Assembly: GCF_902705545.1 (NCBI RefSeq)
Contig: NZ_CACSHH010000003.1
Coordinates: forward strand, 124,001-188,000
DNA from: Chlamydia sp. 17-3921
Lineage (GTDB): Bacteria > Chlamydiota > Chlamydiia > Chlamydiales > Chlamydiaceae
DNA length: 64,000 nt
Reading direction: 5' to 3'
The position numbers and the translations under genes are program-made. Shown in pieces: positions 19,464-27,966 of the stretch. A model generated the notes under the pieces. The model had not been told where the DNA came from. It worked only from the letters and a program-made list of their open reading frames with translations, and did not search any database. Numbering within the stretch: position 1 is the first letter of the stretch; each line of letters begins with the position of its first letter.

Positions 19464-20141
19464 AAATTTTTCAGTTTAATACATAAAGATAACGACGTCT
19501 CGCTAAATAAAAAAATTTTAAGTCCCGAGGCATTTTCAACTCTTCTTGAAGCAAAAGAACTTTTAGATAAAACCAAAGCAGATAGTGAGGCTTTTCTTAA
19601 AAGTACAGAAGAAGAGTGCATCAAACTTTGCCAAGCAGCTAAAGATCAGGGATTTCAAGAAGGTTGCGAAAAATGGAATCAGCAACTTGCTTTTCTTCAG
19701 AAAGAAGCCCATCACTTGAGAGATCAATTTCGAGATTCCTTAGTCCATCTTGCTATTGCCAGTGTAAAGAAAATCATTGGTAAAGAACTAGAAATGCATC
19801 CAGAAACAATAGTCTCTATAATTTCTCAAGCATTAAAAGAGCTTACTCAAAATAAACAGATCACCATTTATCTAAACCCTCAAGATTTACCATTAGTAGA
19901 AAAAAGTCGTCCAGACTTAAAACAAATAGTAGAATACGCCGACGCTTTAATCCTTACCACTAAACAAGATATTGCTCCAGGAGGCTGTATCATTGAGACA
20001 GAAGCAGGCATTGTAAATGCTCAACTTGATGTACAATTATCTGCATTAGAAAAAGCTTTCTCTTCTATATTAAAGCAAAAAGACCCAAGCGAATCTGAAT
20101 CCTCATTATCACCTCATGAAGCTAAGAATAAAAAAGAATAA
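19461..20141 (+). CDS. sctL: Type III secretion stator protein SctL
   Basis: YscL/FliH-like peripheral stalk protein that binds and restrains the SctN ATPase at the cytoplasmic sorting platform. It is 226 residues. The N-terminal half is charged and probably coiled-coil (residues about 25-95, rich in K/E/Q). The C-terminal half has the FliH-like region (LAIASVKKIIGKELEMHPETIV, PGGCIIETEAGIVNAQLD). The tail is Ser/Lys-rich. The start MKFFSL is chosen by comparison with the remembered C. trachomatis protein. It is preceded by an unusual structured leader and followed 15 bases later by sctR. Confidence 0.93.
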   Translation: MKFFSLIHKDNDVSLNKKILSPEAFSTLLEAKELLDKTKADSEAFLKSTEEECIKLCQAAKDQGFQEGCEKWNQQLAFLQKEAHHLRDQFRDSLVHLAIASVKKIIGKELEMHPETIVSIISQALKELTQNKQITIYLNPQDLPLVEKSRPDLKQIVEYADALILTTKQDIAPGGCIIETEAGIVNAQLDVQLSALEKAFSSILKQKDPSESESSLSPHEAKNKKE

Positions 20142-20156
20142 AGGTATTCCATCATC

Positions 20157-21071
20157 ATGCACATCATTTTCAAAATTCTCTTTTGCATTTTTGCCTTTAA
20201 TGCTTCATGGTGTTTAGCTAGTACCGATGATCCCTATTCTAATTTTTGTCCTTCTCGCTGTGATCTTCCGCCTCCACAACAAATACTTTCTTCTCCAGAG
20301 ATTGAGACAAAACCGATTCCTATGCCGTCATATCGCGCTCCAGTCTCTGCAGATGATGTTTTGCCTAGAGAAGGTTTATCTGAAGGAAGTTTTTCTGAGA
20401 CTTATCCAGATTTAACAACACAAGCTGTTATCCTTATTTTTCTAGCTTTGTCTCCTTTTCTGGTAATGTTACTCACTTCCTATTTGAAGATTATTATCAC
20501 TTTAGTACTCCTGAGAAACGCTTTAGGCGTTCAACAAACACCTCCCAGCCAAGTTCTTAATGGTATAGCTCTTATTCTTTCTATATATGTTATGTTCCCA
20601 ACAGGAGTAGCTATGTATAAAGATGCTAAACAAGAAATCGAAGCTAACACTATTCCTAGAAATTTATTCACAGCAGAAGGAGCAGAAACAGTTTTTGTTG
20701 CATTAAATAAATCTAAAGAACCTTTACGGTCTTTTTTAATTCGCAATACTCCAAAAGCTCAAATTCAAAGTTTTTATAAAATTTCACAAAAAACTTTTCC
20801 TTCAGAAATTCGCGAGCATGTATCCGCAACAGATTTCGTTATCATTATTCCTGCTTTTATTATGGGACAAATTAAAAATGCATTTGAAATCGGAGTTTTG
20901 ATTTACTTGCCTTTCTTTGTCATTGATTTAGTTACAGCAAACATTTTGGTTGCTATGCAAATGATGATGCTTTCCCCTCTATCAATTTCTTTACCACTAA
21001 AGTTATTGCTTGTTGTGATGGTAGATGGTTGGACGTTGCTTCTTCAAGGTCTTATGATTAGTTTTAAATAG
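20157..21071 (+). CDS. sctR: Type III secretion export apparatus protein SctR
   Basis: FliP/YscR-family component of the inner-membrane export gate. At 304 residues it is about 85 longer than the typical 215-225-residue SctR. The extra length is an N-terminal signal-like segment (residues 1-21) plus a proline-rich stretch to about residue 75 (DLPPPQQ, KPIPMPSYRAP). The FliP core follows: LSPFLVMLLTSYLKIIITL, LRNALGVQQTPPSQVLNGIAL and FVIIIPAFIMGQIKNAFEIG. Four hydrophobic segments are visible. It is in the same operon as sctS, with nearly contiguous reading frames. Confidence 0.95.
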   Translation: MHIIFKILFCIFAFNASWCLASTDDPYSNFCPSRCDLPPPQQILSSPEIETKPIPMPSYRAPVSADDVLPREGLSEGSFSETYPDLTTQAVILIFLALSPFLVMLLTSYLKIIITLVLLRNALGVQQTPPSQVLNGIALILSIYVMFPTGVAMYKDAKQEIEANTIPRNLFTAEGAETVFVALNKSKEPLRSFLIRNTPKAQIQSFYKISQKTFPSEIREHVSATDFVIIIPAFIMGQIKNAFEIGVLIYLPFFVIDLVTANILVAMQMMMLSPLSISLPLKLLLVVMVDGWTLLLQGLMISFK

Positions 21072-21081
21072 GAAATTGACC

Positions 21082-21366
21082 GTGCTCACTCTTGCAACAA
21101 GCTTCAAATCAGTTTTATTTGAATATTCTTACCAATCTCTTTTGTTAATACTCATTGTTTCTGCTCCACCTATCATTTTGGCTTCCGTAGTCGGGATTAT
21201 GGTTGCTATTTTCCAAGCAGCAACACAAATTCAAGAACAAACATTTGCATTTGCTATTAAGCTTGTCGTAATTTTTGGAACTTTAATGATTTCTGGAGGC
21301 TGGCTTAGTACTATGATTTTACGTTTCGCAAGTCAGATTTTTCAAAATTTCTATAAATGGAAATAA
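21082..21366 (+). CDS. sctS: Type III secretion export apparatus protein SctS
   Basis: Small FliQ/YscS-family export-gate subunit of 94 residues with two transmembrane helices (about residues 15-40 and 52-78) and the conserved QIQEQT between them. I choose the GTG at 21082, giving a product starting MLTLATSF, because AGGA lies 8 bases upstream and the remembered C. trachomatis protein starts at the same place. A TTG at 21076 is only a few bases from that Shine-Dalgarno. The sctT start lies just after the stop. Confidence 0.92.
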   Translation: MLTLATSFKSVLFEYSYQSLLLILIVSAPPIILASVVGIMVAIFQAATQIQEQTFAFAIKLVVIFGTLMISGGWLSTMILRFASQIFQNFYKWK

Positions 21367-21371
21367 ACAGC

Positions 21372-22241
21372 ATGGGACATAATCTACCCGAGCTTGTTTC
21401 TCATTTGGGATCTACTTATCTAAATTATATTTTTCAACAACCTCCAGCCTATGTTTGGTCAGTATTTTTATTATTATTAGCCCGCCTTTTACCAATTTTT
21501 GCTGTAGTACCATTTTTAGGAGCAAAACTTTTTCCTTCTCTTATAAAAATTGGTATCGGAATATCATGGCTCGCTATTATTTTCCCTAAAGTCTTGATGG
21601 ATACTCGTATAGCAAATTATACAAACGAAAATCTTTTTTATATTTTGCTAATTAAAGAAATGATTATTGGAGTGATTATTGGCTTTATTTTATCATTTCC
21701 CTTTTATGCAGCACAATCAGCAGGATCTTTCATTACAAATCAGCAGGGTATTCAAGGTCTCGAAGGGTCTACTTCTCCAATTTCTATTGAGCAAACCTCC
21801 CCTCATGGAATTTTTTATCACTATTTTGTTACCATAGCTTTCTGGTCTTTAGGAGGACATCGGATCGTTTTTTCTCTTCTTCTACAGTCTCTTGAAGTGA
21901 TTCCCATTCACAATTTTTTTCCTCCAGAGCTGATGAGCTTGCATGCCCCTATTTGGTCTACTCTCCTGAAAATATGTCAGTTGAGTCTTATTATGACAAT
22001 TCAACTCAGTGCTCCAGCAGCATTAGCAATGTTAATGTCCGATCTCTTTTTGGGAATTATTAACCGAATGGCGCCCCAAGTACAGGTTATCTACTTGCTT
22101 TCTGCATTAAAAGCCTTCATGGGACTTCTCTTTTTGACAATAGCTTGGTGGTTCATCATTAAACAACTGGATTACTTCACTCTAGCTTGGTTCAAAGAAA
22201 CTCCTATGATGCTATTTGGTACGAATCCTCAAGTGTTATAA
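21372..22241 (+). CDS. sctT: Type III secretion export apparatus protein SctT
   Basis: FliR/YscT-family export-gate protein. It is 289 residues from the ATG at 21372 (MGHNLPEL), with six to eight hydrophobic segments and the conserved AAQSAGSFITNQQGIQ and PAALAMLMSDLFLGIINRMAPQ-type segments. The ATG at 21357 inside sctS would add five residues; the downstream ATG is preferred because a GGA precedes it and the known homologue starts MG. Last gene of the sctJ-sctT cluster; it converges on the CT565-type gene. Confidence 0.94.
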   Translation: MGHNLPELVSHLGSTYLNYIFQQPPAYVWSVFLLLLARLLPIFAVVPFLGAKLFPSLIKIGIGISWLAIIFPKVLMDTRIANYTNENLFYILLIKEMIIGVIIGFILSFPFYAAQSAGSFITNQQGIQGLEGSTSPISIEQTSPHGIFYHYFVTIAFWSLGGHRIVFSLLLQSLEVIPIHNFFPPELMSLHAPIWSTLLKICQLSLIMTIQLSAPAALAMLMSDLFLGIINRMAPQVQVIYLLSALKAFMGLLFLTIAWWFIIKQLDYFTLAWFKETPMMLFGTNPQVL

Positions 22242-22276
22242 CAAAGATATTAAAAATTAAAGGGAAGGAAACCTGT

Positions 22277-22298
22277 CTGCTCTCTTAAAAAAGAGCAG
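22277..22298. terminator. Hairpin between converging sctT and CT565-type genes
   Basis: CTGCTCT (22277-22283) pairs perfectly with AGAGCAG (22292-22298) across an 8-base loop, in the 79-base gap between two convergent stop codons. There is no clear U-run on the plus strand and only moderately T-rich sequence on the minus strand, so termination efficiency is uncertain. Confidence 0.4.
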
Positions 22299-22320
22299 AA
22301 AAGAAAATAGCTACAAGGAT

Positions 22321-22794
22321 TTATTCATCTGATGAGGAGTTCTGATGATGATGAGAGCACTGTTTTTTAGAACACGAGGAAGCTGGGGAATCAACAATAA
22401 AGGTAAGAATAATACATAAAAGTAGGAAGGAAACAGAGAAAGGAAACATATTTAAGATAAAAAACAGTAGAAGTCCACAAAGAAGAGCATTTTTAATTGG
22501 ACCATTTTTAGCATAGTAGCGTTGTAAATTAGCTAGAGTCGTGCGGATTTCTTGATAAAAACCTAAAACGATACCACAAGCGACAAACATCCCTCCCATC
22601 CAAGAGACGAAGTCAGAAATAATCCCGAAAAGAACAAGAGCTCCGCCAATAACTTCGCGAGCATGATGCGTAAAGAAATGTTTCATACTAGTTACTTTGG
22701 GACTTGCATGCAAATCTTTGACTTTCTTTTTGATACCATCAAATTGCGAAGATGGCTCTTTGGAAACGTCTTCTTTTGGGGTTTCATTTGCCAT
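22321..22794 (-). CDS. Small membrane protein (CT565-type)
   Basis: A 157-residue protein. The charged N-terminus (about 50 residues) is followed by two hydrophobic regions: around ARE-VIGGALVLFGIISDFVSW to GIVLGF (about 49-82), and GLLLFFILNMFPFSVSFLLLCIILTFIV (about 108-135). The tail is Cys/His/Ser-rich (SSCSKKQCSHHH). By position it matches hypothetical CT565. It lies downstream of the T2S operon on the same strand after 95 bases and may or may not be co-transcribed. The His/Cys-rich tail could bind metal, but this is speculation. Confidence 0.8.
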   Translation of the reverse strand: MANETPKEDVSKEPSSQFDGIKKKVKDLHASPKVTSMKHFFTHHAREVIGGALVLFGIISDFVSWMGGMFVACGIVLGFYQEIRTTLANLQRYYAKNGPIKNALLCGLLLFFILNMFPFSVSFLLLCIILTFIVDSPASSCSKKQCSHHHQNSSSDE

Positions 22795-22889
22795 TTCTGT
22801 ACCTCGTAAAAAAATGAAATTCTATTTAATGATTCATCTAATACTAATTATTAAAAAAATTTATATAAAAAATAAATCAAAAATTCTAG

Positions 22890-23894
22890 TTATAGTTTTA
22901 CTCTCTTTGAAGAACAGCGACATCGAGAAATTGTTTTAGTATCAGGATCTACAAGAAATAAATAATCCCCAGCACAGCCTAAGGTAAAATCAAATAGCTT
23001 TTTATTTATCAATTCTATCAAACCATGTTGACTCAAAATTAGTTGAGTTTTATCTCTAAGCTCTAAACGAAAATCTGTTCTAGTCTTAAATAACTCTATT
23101 GCAGCAGCTTGTCCATGCTTTTGTATGGCTTCTTCTTGACGCTTAACAGACTCCCAAATGCCATTACGCAAAGTGTTTATCTCAAGATATACTGCAGGTT
23201 GATCTATCACAGCTTCTAATAATAAAGGATCCATAAAAATAAGGTTAAGTTTGCAATTGCTTGGCAATTTCTCCTCATAATGAAGGAAATTTAGTAAGGG
23301 TTGAGCATTCTTAGATCCTTTTAACATTGTGTAAAGAATATCAGCCTCTTCTTTTGGAAGCGTCAGAGTTTCAATAATATCGGGACCAAACTTAGCTGCT
23401 CCCTCCATAATTTCCTCCTTTTTGCTCAACAAGGTGTTCGTTATAAGATACTCTGATCCTTGAGGAACATTACCTGTATCTACATAAACTCGTTTCAAAA
23501 GTCTGACAAAAATAGAATACCACGATGCTGAATTGTAATGGATTTCTGGGAGTTCCATAAACAAGGCATAAAGGTTGTACCGGGAGTTATTTGGAGGTCT
23601 TGAAAAAGGAACTTGAAGAAGACGATACTTCTGTTTTTTTTTTGTAACAACTTTCGCAGTTTTACTTGGTACAGAAGTTTCATGTTCCTTAGAAACTTTA
23701 TCTATAACGGTAAGTTTTTTCGCTTTTTCTTGATACTCGACTTCCGCACATGCAGAACGACACGCCGTCATAAAATTTTCCTGACGCTCAATAAACTGGG
23801 AACAAAGACATCGTTTGCGAGAATTCGCGGCATCAAAAGCTACCAACGATGCTAAAGATGCAAGACACATTAAAGTAAAAATATACGATTGCAT
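22890..23894 (-). CDS. Secreted protein at the end of the T2S operon (CT566-type)
   Basis: A 334-residue protein with an N-terminal hydrophobic signal (residues 1-20), then a Cys-containing region (CLCSQF, CRSACAE), a basic linker around residues 60-95, and a mostly helical body. A short Cys/Arg cluster (SRCRCSSKR) sits at the C-terminus. I do not recognise a family. It is the last gene of the minus-strand T2S operon, seven bases after the CT567-type pseudopilin gene. That position suggests a periplasmic or pseudopilus-linked role (GspK is the usual large minor pseudopilin), but no GspK motif is visible. Confidence 0.8.
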   Translation of the reverse strand: MQSYIFTLMCLASLASLVAFDAANSRKRCLCSQFIERQENFMTACRSACAEVEYQEKAKKLTVIDKVSKEHETSVPSKTAKVVTKKKQKYRLLQVPFSRPPNNSRYNLYALFMELPEIHYNSASWYSIFVRLLKRVYVDTGNVPQGSEYLITNTLLSKKEEIMEGAAKFGPDIIETLTLPKEEADILYTMLKGSKNAQPLLNFLHYEEKLPSNCKLNLIFMDPLLLEAVIDQPAVYLEINTLRNGIWESVKRQEEAIQKHGQAAAIELFKTRTDFRLELRDKTQLILSQHGLIELINKKLFDFTLGCAGDYLFLVDPDTKTISRCRCSSKRVKL

Positions 23895-23901
23895 AGTAGT
23901 A

Positions 23902-24450
23902 CTATTTCCCTAAAGCAAACAAATAGTTTAATGTACGAGTTTTTTGCCCAGGCAGTTCTCGGATTATCTTTATGCAGACTTTTTCTGGTAAAGCTTGATC
24001 ACTTGGATGTTCTAAGGAAGCTATCGAGCAATACTTTACATAAGAGAGTAAAGTAAGGTATTCCATTTTATTTTCGTTTTTTAAATTATAAACTCTCAAT
24101 TCCAACTTATATTGCTCAGGATCATAATGAAAGGCTGCACGAACTTCTCCTGCGAGTTCAGGATCCTTGTAAACCCCTCGATCAAACGTTAGAGACAATA
24201 GCGCATCTTTATCTTCTGCGGATGTTAAAGCTTCCCTAAACAGGATTCGTAATAATTGGTACGCTCGTGCTTCTTCCATAAAAGAGGAATACACATTCTT
24301 TTGCTGCTTATGTAAACAATAAATCTGTCTATACCAAAATCCCAGAGAACCTAGAAGCACAGCTAATAATGTCAAAGACATAAGAAGCTCCATAAGTATA
24401 AAGCTGTGTTTCTGTTTTTTTGGAGAGGCTAGTGGGTAACGCACATACAT
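23902..24450 (-). CDS. Minor pseudopilin-like protein (CT567-type)
   Basis: A 182-residue protein with a short basic leader followed by a prepilin-like helix, KHSFILMELLMSLTLLAVLL (residues about 13-32), with the pilin-type Glu five positions after the Phe. The mature region is soluble with scattered cysteines. Position after gspG and another pseudopilin suggests GspI/J-like function at the pseudopilus tip; exact equivalence cannot be assigned by eye. Its start overlaps the upstream gene by 22 bases. Confidence 0.8.
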   Translation of the reverse strand: MYVRYPLASPKKQKHSFILMELLMSLTLLAVLLGSLGFWYRQIYCLHKQQKNVYSSFMEEARAYQLLRILFREALTSAEDKDALLSLTFDRGVYKDPELAGEVRAAFHYDPEQYKLELRVYNLKNENKMEYLTLLSYVKYCSIASLEHPSDQALPEKVCIKIIRELPGQKTRTLNYLFALGK

Positions 24451-24878
24451 CTTTGCACCAAAACAGCGTGTTTTTGATCAGGGAAGATCTCTACAGCAAC
24501 GTCTACTAAACAAGCTTTCACAATATTGTTTTCTACTCGCACACCCTTCCGAACATCGACCTCATAGTGATAAGGGATCGAAATTTTTTTACCAGAGCTT
24601 GTATAAAGAAAAGTTGAAGCGAGTAGTCCTGATCCCGATGAGGGAAATTCTCCAGCGAGCATTTGTTTTTGCATTTGCTTTTCTATAGAGAAAAAACAAT
24701 TATCAATAATCGATGGCAGTTGAAGAGACTGAATGTTTTCTTCAAAAAATTTCCTATTTCTCGAATAAAATTGTATGCATGGTATGAGTACAAGACAAAC
24801 TAAGGACATAGCCATTAATACTTCTATCAAGAAAAAACTTCGTTTGAATTTTTTTCTAGGGATCATTTTAAACATCAC
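24429..24878 (-). CDS. Minor pseudopilin-like protein (CT568-type)
   Basis: A 149-residue protein with a basic leader MMFKMIPRKKFKR followed by the prepilin-type segment SFFLIEVLMAMSLVCLVLI (residues about 14-32), including the conserved Glu at mature position 5. The C-terminal half is predicted globular. Probably a GspH/I-type minor pseudopilin, by motif and by lying eight bases after gspG. The specific letter is uncertain. Overlaps the next gene. Confidence 0.82.
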   Translation of the reverse strand: MMFKMIPRKKFKRSFFLIEVLMAMSLVCLVLIPCIQFYSRNRKFFEENIQSLQLPSIIDNCFFSIEKQMQKQMLAGEFPSSGSGLLASTFLYTSSGKKISIPYHYEVDVRKGVRVENNIVKACLVDVAVEIFPDQKHAVLVQRCMCVTH

Positions 24879-24886
24879 AACGAAAG

Positions 24887-25252
24887 CTAATTTTTAGTCT
24901 GAACTCTTTTGGAGAAGATCACGAGATCATCGCCTCGCTCATTAAGTTGAACAACAAGATCTTCTCCCCAAGCATCTTTTAAAAGATTTTTCCCATCTTT
25001 ACACCAAGCGGCTTCTTCAATGATTTTTTCCTTTTGTGCGATGATGTCTTTCAAAGGAGTTCCTCCTGAGGCATATTCCATCATTAAGATGTCATAAACC
25101 TTAGCACAAGCCTGTTCTGATTGAAATACCTTCCCCTTATGGATGCTTCCACGCATATTAAATGCCAAAGCTCCACCGACAATCCCGATGAGGGTAATTA
25201 CGACCATCATTTCAATTAATGTGATCGATTGTTTTCTTTTTTGTTTTTTCAT
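24887..25252 (-). CDS. gspG: Major pseudopilin GspG
   Basis: Main subunit of the T2S pseudopilus, 121 residues. The leader is KKQKRKQS and the mature segment is ITLIEMMVVITLIGIVGGALAF, with the hydrophobic helix and Glu5. The residue before the usual cleavage site is not the standard Gly-Phe, so the prepilin-peptidase site differs from consensus. The later region has the GspG-like KDAWGEDL (W-G-pattern near a calcium site). AGGAGG precedes the ATG by about 9 bases, a strong Shine-Dalgarno that fits a highly expressed subunit. Confidence 0.9.
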   Translation of the reverse strand: MKKQKRKQSITLIEMMVVITLIGIVGGALAFNMRGSIHKGKVFQSEQACAKVYDILMMEYASGGTPLKDIIAQKEKIIEEAAWCKDGKNLLKDAWGEDLVVQLNERGDDLVIFSKRVQTKN

Positions 25253-25281
25253 ATAGCGTTTTCCTCCTAGATTCTAATATG

Positions 25282-26457
25282 TTACAACGCTTGAATATTA
25301 CTCGTTAACGGCATAAGTATTGCCAACATAATGACGCCTATAATTCCTCCAAGGAAAATAAGAATCACAGGTTGGCACCACGAAGTTATCCAGGTAAGGG
25401 TTTTCTGAACATCGTCATTATAAATATGTGCTATATACCCCAAAACTTCAGAAAGCTCTCCAGACTCTTCTCCTAAAGACACCATTCCGCAAGCTAATTT
25501 TGGAACCCAAGGTCTCTGCGCCAGTTCGTGACTCAAAGAGCTTCCGTGAATAACAGCCTGAACTATTTCTTTCATCTCATCTCGAAGAGCATCGTAAGTA
25601 ATAGCTCCACATCCCAATTCTAACCCCTCTATTAAAGTCCCTCCTCCCTTTAAAATAGCAGAGGTTACTGAGCAAAACCGAATAAGAGAAACTTTAATAA
25701 TGAACTTCTTTATAAGGGGGCATGAAAAGAAAATTTTTTCTTTAAATTGGTTCCAAGGAATTTTCTGTCGAAAAAAAGTCCCTATTCCAAAAAGAACGCT
25801 TATCCCTCCTAATAACCAAAATTTAAACCGGCATAAGAAGTCACTAGAGCTAAAAACTATACTTGTTAATTTGTTAGGTTCTATGTTTTCAAAAGTTTCT
25901 TTTATAGAGGGAATAACCCCTAAAAGAAAAAATAGTACCACTACTATAGAAAAACTGAACAACACTATAGGGTAACTTAAAGCTGACACAATTTTCTTAG
26001 AGATCAAAGCCTGCTCTTCCAATACTGTAATAACATTTTGCAAGCACCCTTCTAAAGCCCCGACACTTTCTCCAGCCAAAACAGCACTACAATAAAAGTT
26101 ATTAAAAATTTCCGGATACAACGCCATAGCTTGCGATAATGATCCTCCAGAACGTAAAACTTCTATGAAAGATGTCAGTAATGTCGCCATTCCCTGTCCC
26201 TGATACTGATCTCGCAAAGATGAGAGACTTTCATATAAAGGGAGACCTGACCGCAAAAGAAGCACCAGTTGCTTAGTAAAAACAATAAGCTCTGTTTTCT
26301 TTATGCGAATTCGACGAAAGGTTTCTTCACGCACATCCAAGACAAGAATGCCTTGTTGCATAAGTTTATCATGAGCTTCTTGAATATGAGAGGCTTCTAA
26401 AAAATTTCGTTTTTTTCGCTCTTTAGCATCAAGATAAGTATAGACGTATCTTGGCAT
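25282..26457 (-). CDS. gspF: T2S inner-membrane platform protein GspF
   Basis: PilC/GspF-family platform protein that contacts the GspE ATPase. It is 391 residues. The family N-terminus MPRYVYTYLDAKERKKR is followed by two homologous helical cytoplasmic domains (LVLLLRSGLPLYESL and ILKGGGTLIEGLELG), with three hydrophobic segments around residues 165-195, 215-230 and 365-385. The start is preceded by GAGGGGGGG, a good Shine-Dalgarno containing a run of seven G. It lies 18 bases downstream of gspE. Confidence 0.94.
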   Translation of the reverse strand: MPRYVYTYLDAKERKKRNFLEASHIQEAHDKLMQQGILVLDVREETFRRIRIKKTELIVFTKQLVLLLRSGLPLYESLSSLRDQYQGQGMATLLTSFIEVLRSGGSLSQAMALYPEIFNNFYCSAVLAGESVGALEGCLQNVITVLEEQALISKKIVSALSYPIVLFSFSIVVVLFFLLGVIPSIKETFENIEPNKLTSIVFSSSDFLCRFKFWLLGGISVLFGIGTFFRQKIPWNQFKEKIFFSCPLIKKFIIKVSLIRFCSVTSAILKGGGTLIEGLELGCGAITYDALRDEMKEIVQAVIHGSSLSHELAQRPWVPKLACGMVSLGEESGELSEVLGYIAHIYNDDVQKTLTWITSWCQPVILIFLGGIIGVIMLAILMPLTSNIQAL

Positions 26458-26475
26458 CCGTCCCCCCCTCTTATT

Positions 26476-27966
26476 TTAATCGTAGTGCCTAGTAACTCTG
26501 GCGACTTCTGACAGTGAGGTATCCCCAGCTAGAGCCAAAGCTATGCCGTGTTCTGATAAAGGGCAGAAGCCGTGATCGTAAGCGTGTTCGCGTAAAACTT
26601 GATAAGATTGCCGTAAGGCTATTTCAGAACGTAGTTGAGAATTTGGTCGGAAAAACTCGTAGATTCCTTGACGCCCTTTATAACCTGAGTGAAAGCAAGA
26701 CGCACACCCCTGTCCATGATATAAAGGTGTTTCAGGATCTTTTCCCAAAGAAATAAGGAAAGCTTTTTCTTGGTCATTAGGAGAACAAAGAATTTTACAA
26801 TAAGGACAGGTTTTTCGTACTAATCTTTGAGCAACCACACCTATAAGAGTAGCAGAAAGTAAATAAGACTCTATTCCCATATCTAAAAGCCGAAATATAG
26901 CGGAAATCGCATCATTCGTGTGAAGTGTACTCACAACTAAATGACCTGTCAAAGCTGCTTGTATAGCAATTTCGGCAGTTTCTTGATCTCGTATTTCTCC
27001 TACCATTAAAATATCAGGATCCTGACGTAATAAATGTCGTAATCCACGAGAAAATGATAGTCCTATTTTAGGCTTCACAGCAATCTGAGCTATCCCTGCC
27101 AGTTTGTACTCGGGGGGATCTTCTATAGTCATAATGTTCGTAAAAGGTCCTGTAAGTTCTTGAAGGACTCCATACAAAGTTGTTGTTTTTCCACTCCCTG
27201 TAGGACCTGTAACGAGTAATATTCCCTCAGGAGCTTTTATAATTTCTTTAAAAGAGCTTTCAATATTTTCAGGCATACATAAACCTGCGATATCAAAAAT
27301 CACATTTCTCTTGTCCAAAATACGAAGAACTACTCTTTCTCCATGAATCACAGGGACCGTACTCACCCTCATATCTACTTCTTGGCCACCAATATGTATT
27401 TTTAAACGCCCGTCTTGAGGAAGACGGTGTTCCGCAATATCTAGCTTTGCCAATACTTTGATTCGCGTGATAAGCGCGGAGCGCAAATGAAAAGGGGGAG
27501 AGTGGCGATCATGAAGAACCCCATCTATACGATACCTGATGCGTAAAGCTTCTTCGGATGGTTCAAAATGAATATCGGAGGCTCTTTCTTCAATCGCTTC
27601 TTTCAATATTAAATTCAATAATCGTACAACTGGGGCTGAATCAGTATTTTCGAGAAGATCTTCTTGTTTAGCTGTTGGCAATGATTTGTCATGTTCCATC
27701 GTTAGTAGCATGTCTGAAGCATTGCCATCACGAGAGCTATAGAGTTTTTGTAAACTTTGCAGAATTTCTACTTCATCCTTTACTACAAATCGGATAGATT
27801 TTTTTAATAAAAGTTTAATTTCATCCAAAGCTATCAGAGATGTTGCTGTTGCATGAGCAATAACAACAGAATCGGGAGTTTCCTCGATAGGGAGACAACA
27901 GTGTTGTTTTAGAAAAGCATAGGGTAGAACATCCAAAAGTTCTTGAGATAAAAAATTAGCGTCCAT
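26476..27966 (-). CDS. gspE: T2S assembly ATPase GspE
   Basis: Cytoplasmic hexameric ATPase driving pseudopilus assembly. It is 496 residues. The N-terminal domain binds the platform. Visible motifs are ASDIHFEP (about 129-136), Walker A GPTGSGKTTT (254-263), the Asp-box IEDPPEY, Walker B ILMVGEIRD, the His box (GHLVVSTLHTNDA), and a four-Cys zinc motif (CPYC...CASC). All catalytic elements are present. The first 11 bases overlap the end of gspD, indicating coupling. Confidence 0.96.
   Translation of the reverse strand: MDANFLSQELLDVLPYAFLKQHCCLPIEETPDSVVIAHATATSLIALDEIKLLLKKSIRFVVKDEVEILQSLQKLYSSRDGNASDMLLTMEHDKSLPTAKQEDLLENTDSAPVVRLLNLILKEAIEERASDIHFEPSEEALRIRYRIDGVLHDRHSPPFHLRSALITRIKVLAKLDIAEHRLPQDGRLKIHIGGQEVDMRVSTVPVIHGERVVLRILDKRNVIFDIAGLCMPENIESSFKEIIKAPEGILLVTGPTGSGKTTTLYGVLQELTGPFTNIMTIEDPPEYKLAGIAQIAVKPKIGLSFSRGLRHLLRQDPDILMVGEIRDQETAEIAIQAALTGHLVVSTLHTNDAISAIFRLLDMGIESYLLSATLIGVVAQRLVRKTCPYCKILCSPNDQEKAFLISLGKDPETPLYHGQGCASCFHSGYKGRQGIYEFFRPNSQLRSEIALRQSYQVLREHAYDHGFCPLSEHGIALALAGDTSLSEVARVTRHYD

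Noticed and set aside
26462..26468. Run of seven G (minus strand) in the gspF ribosome-binding region, and a similar run at 30235-30241 at the end of the gspC-like gene.
   Set aside because: Too short to claim phase variation. At 30235 a one-base slip only alters a few terminal residues and does not fuse the gene to gspD.
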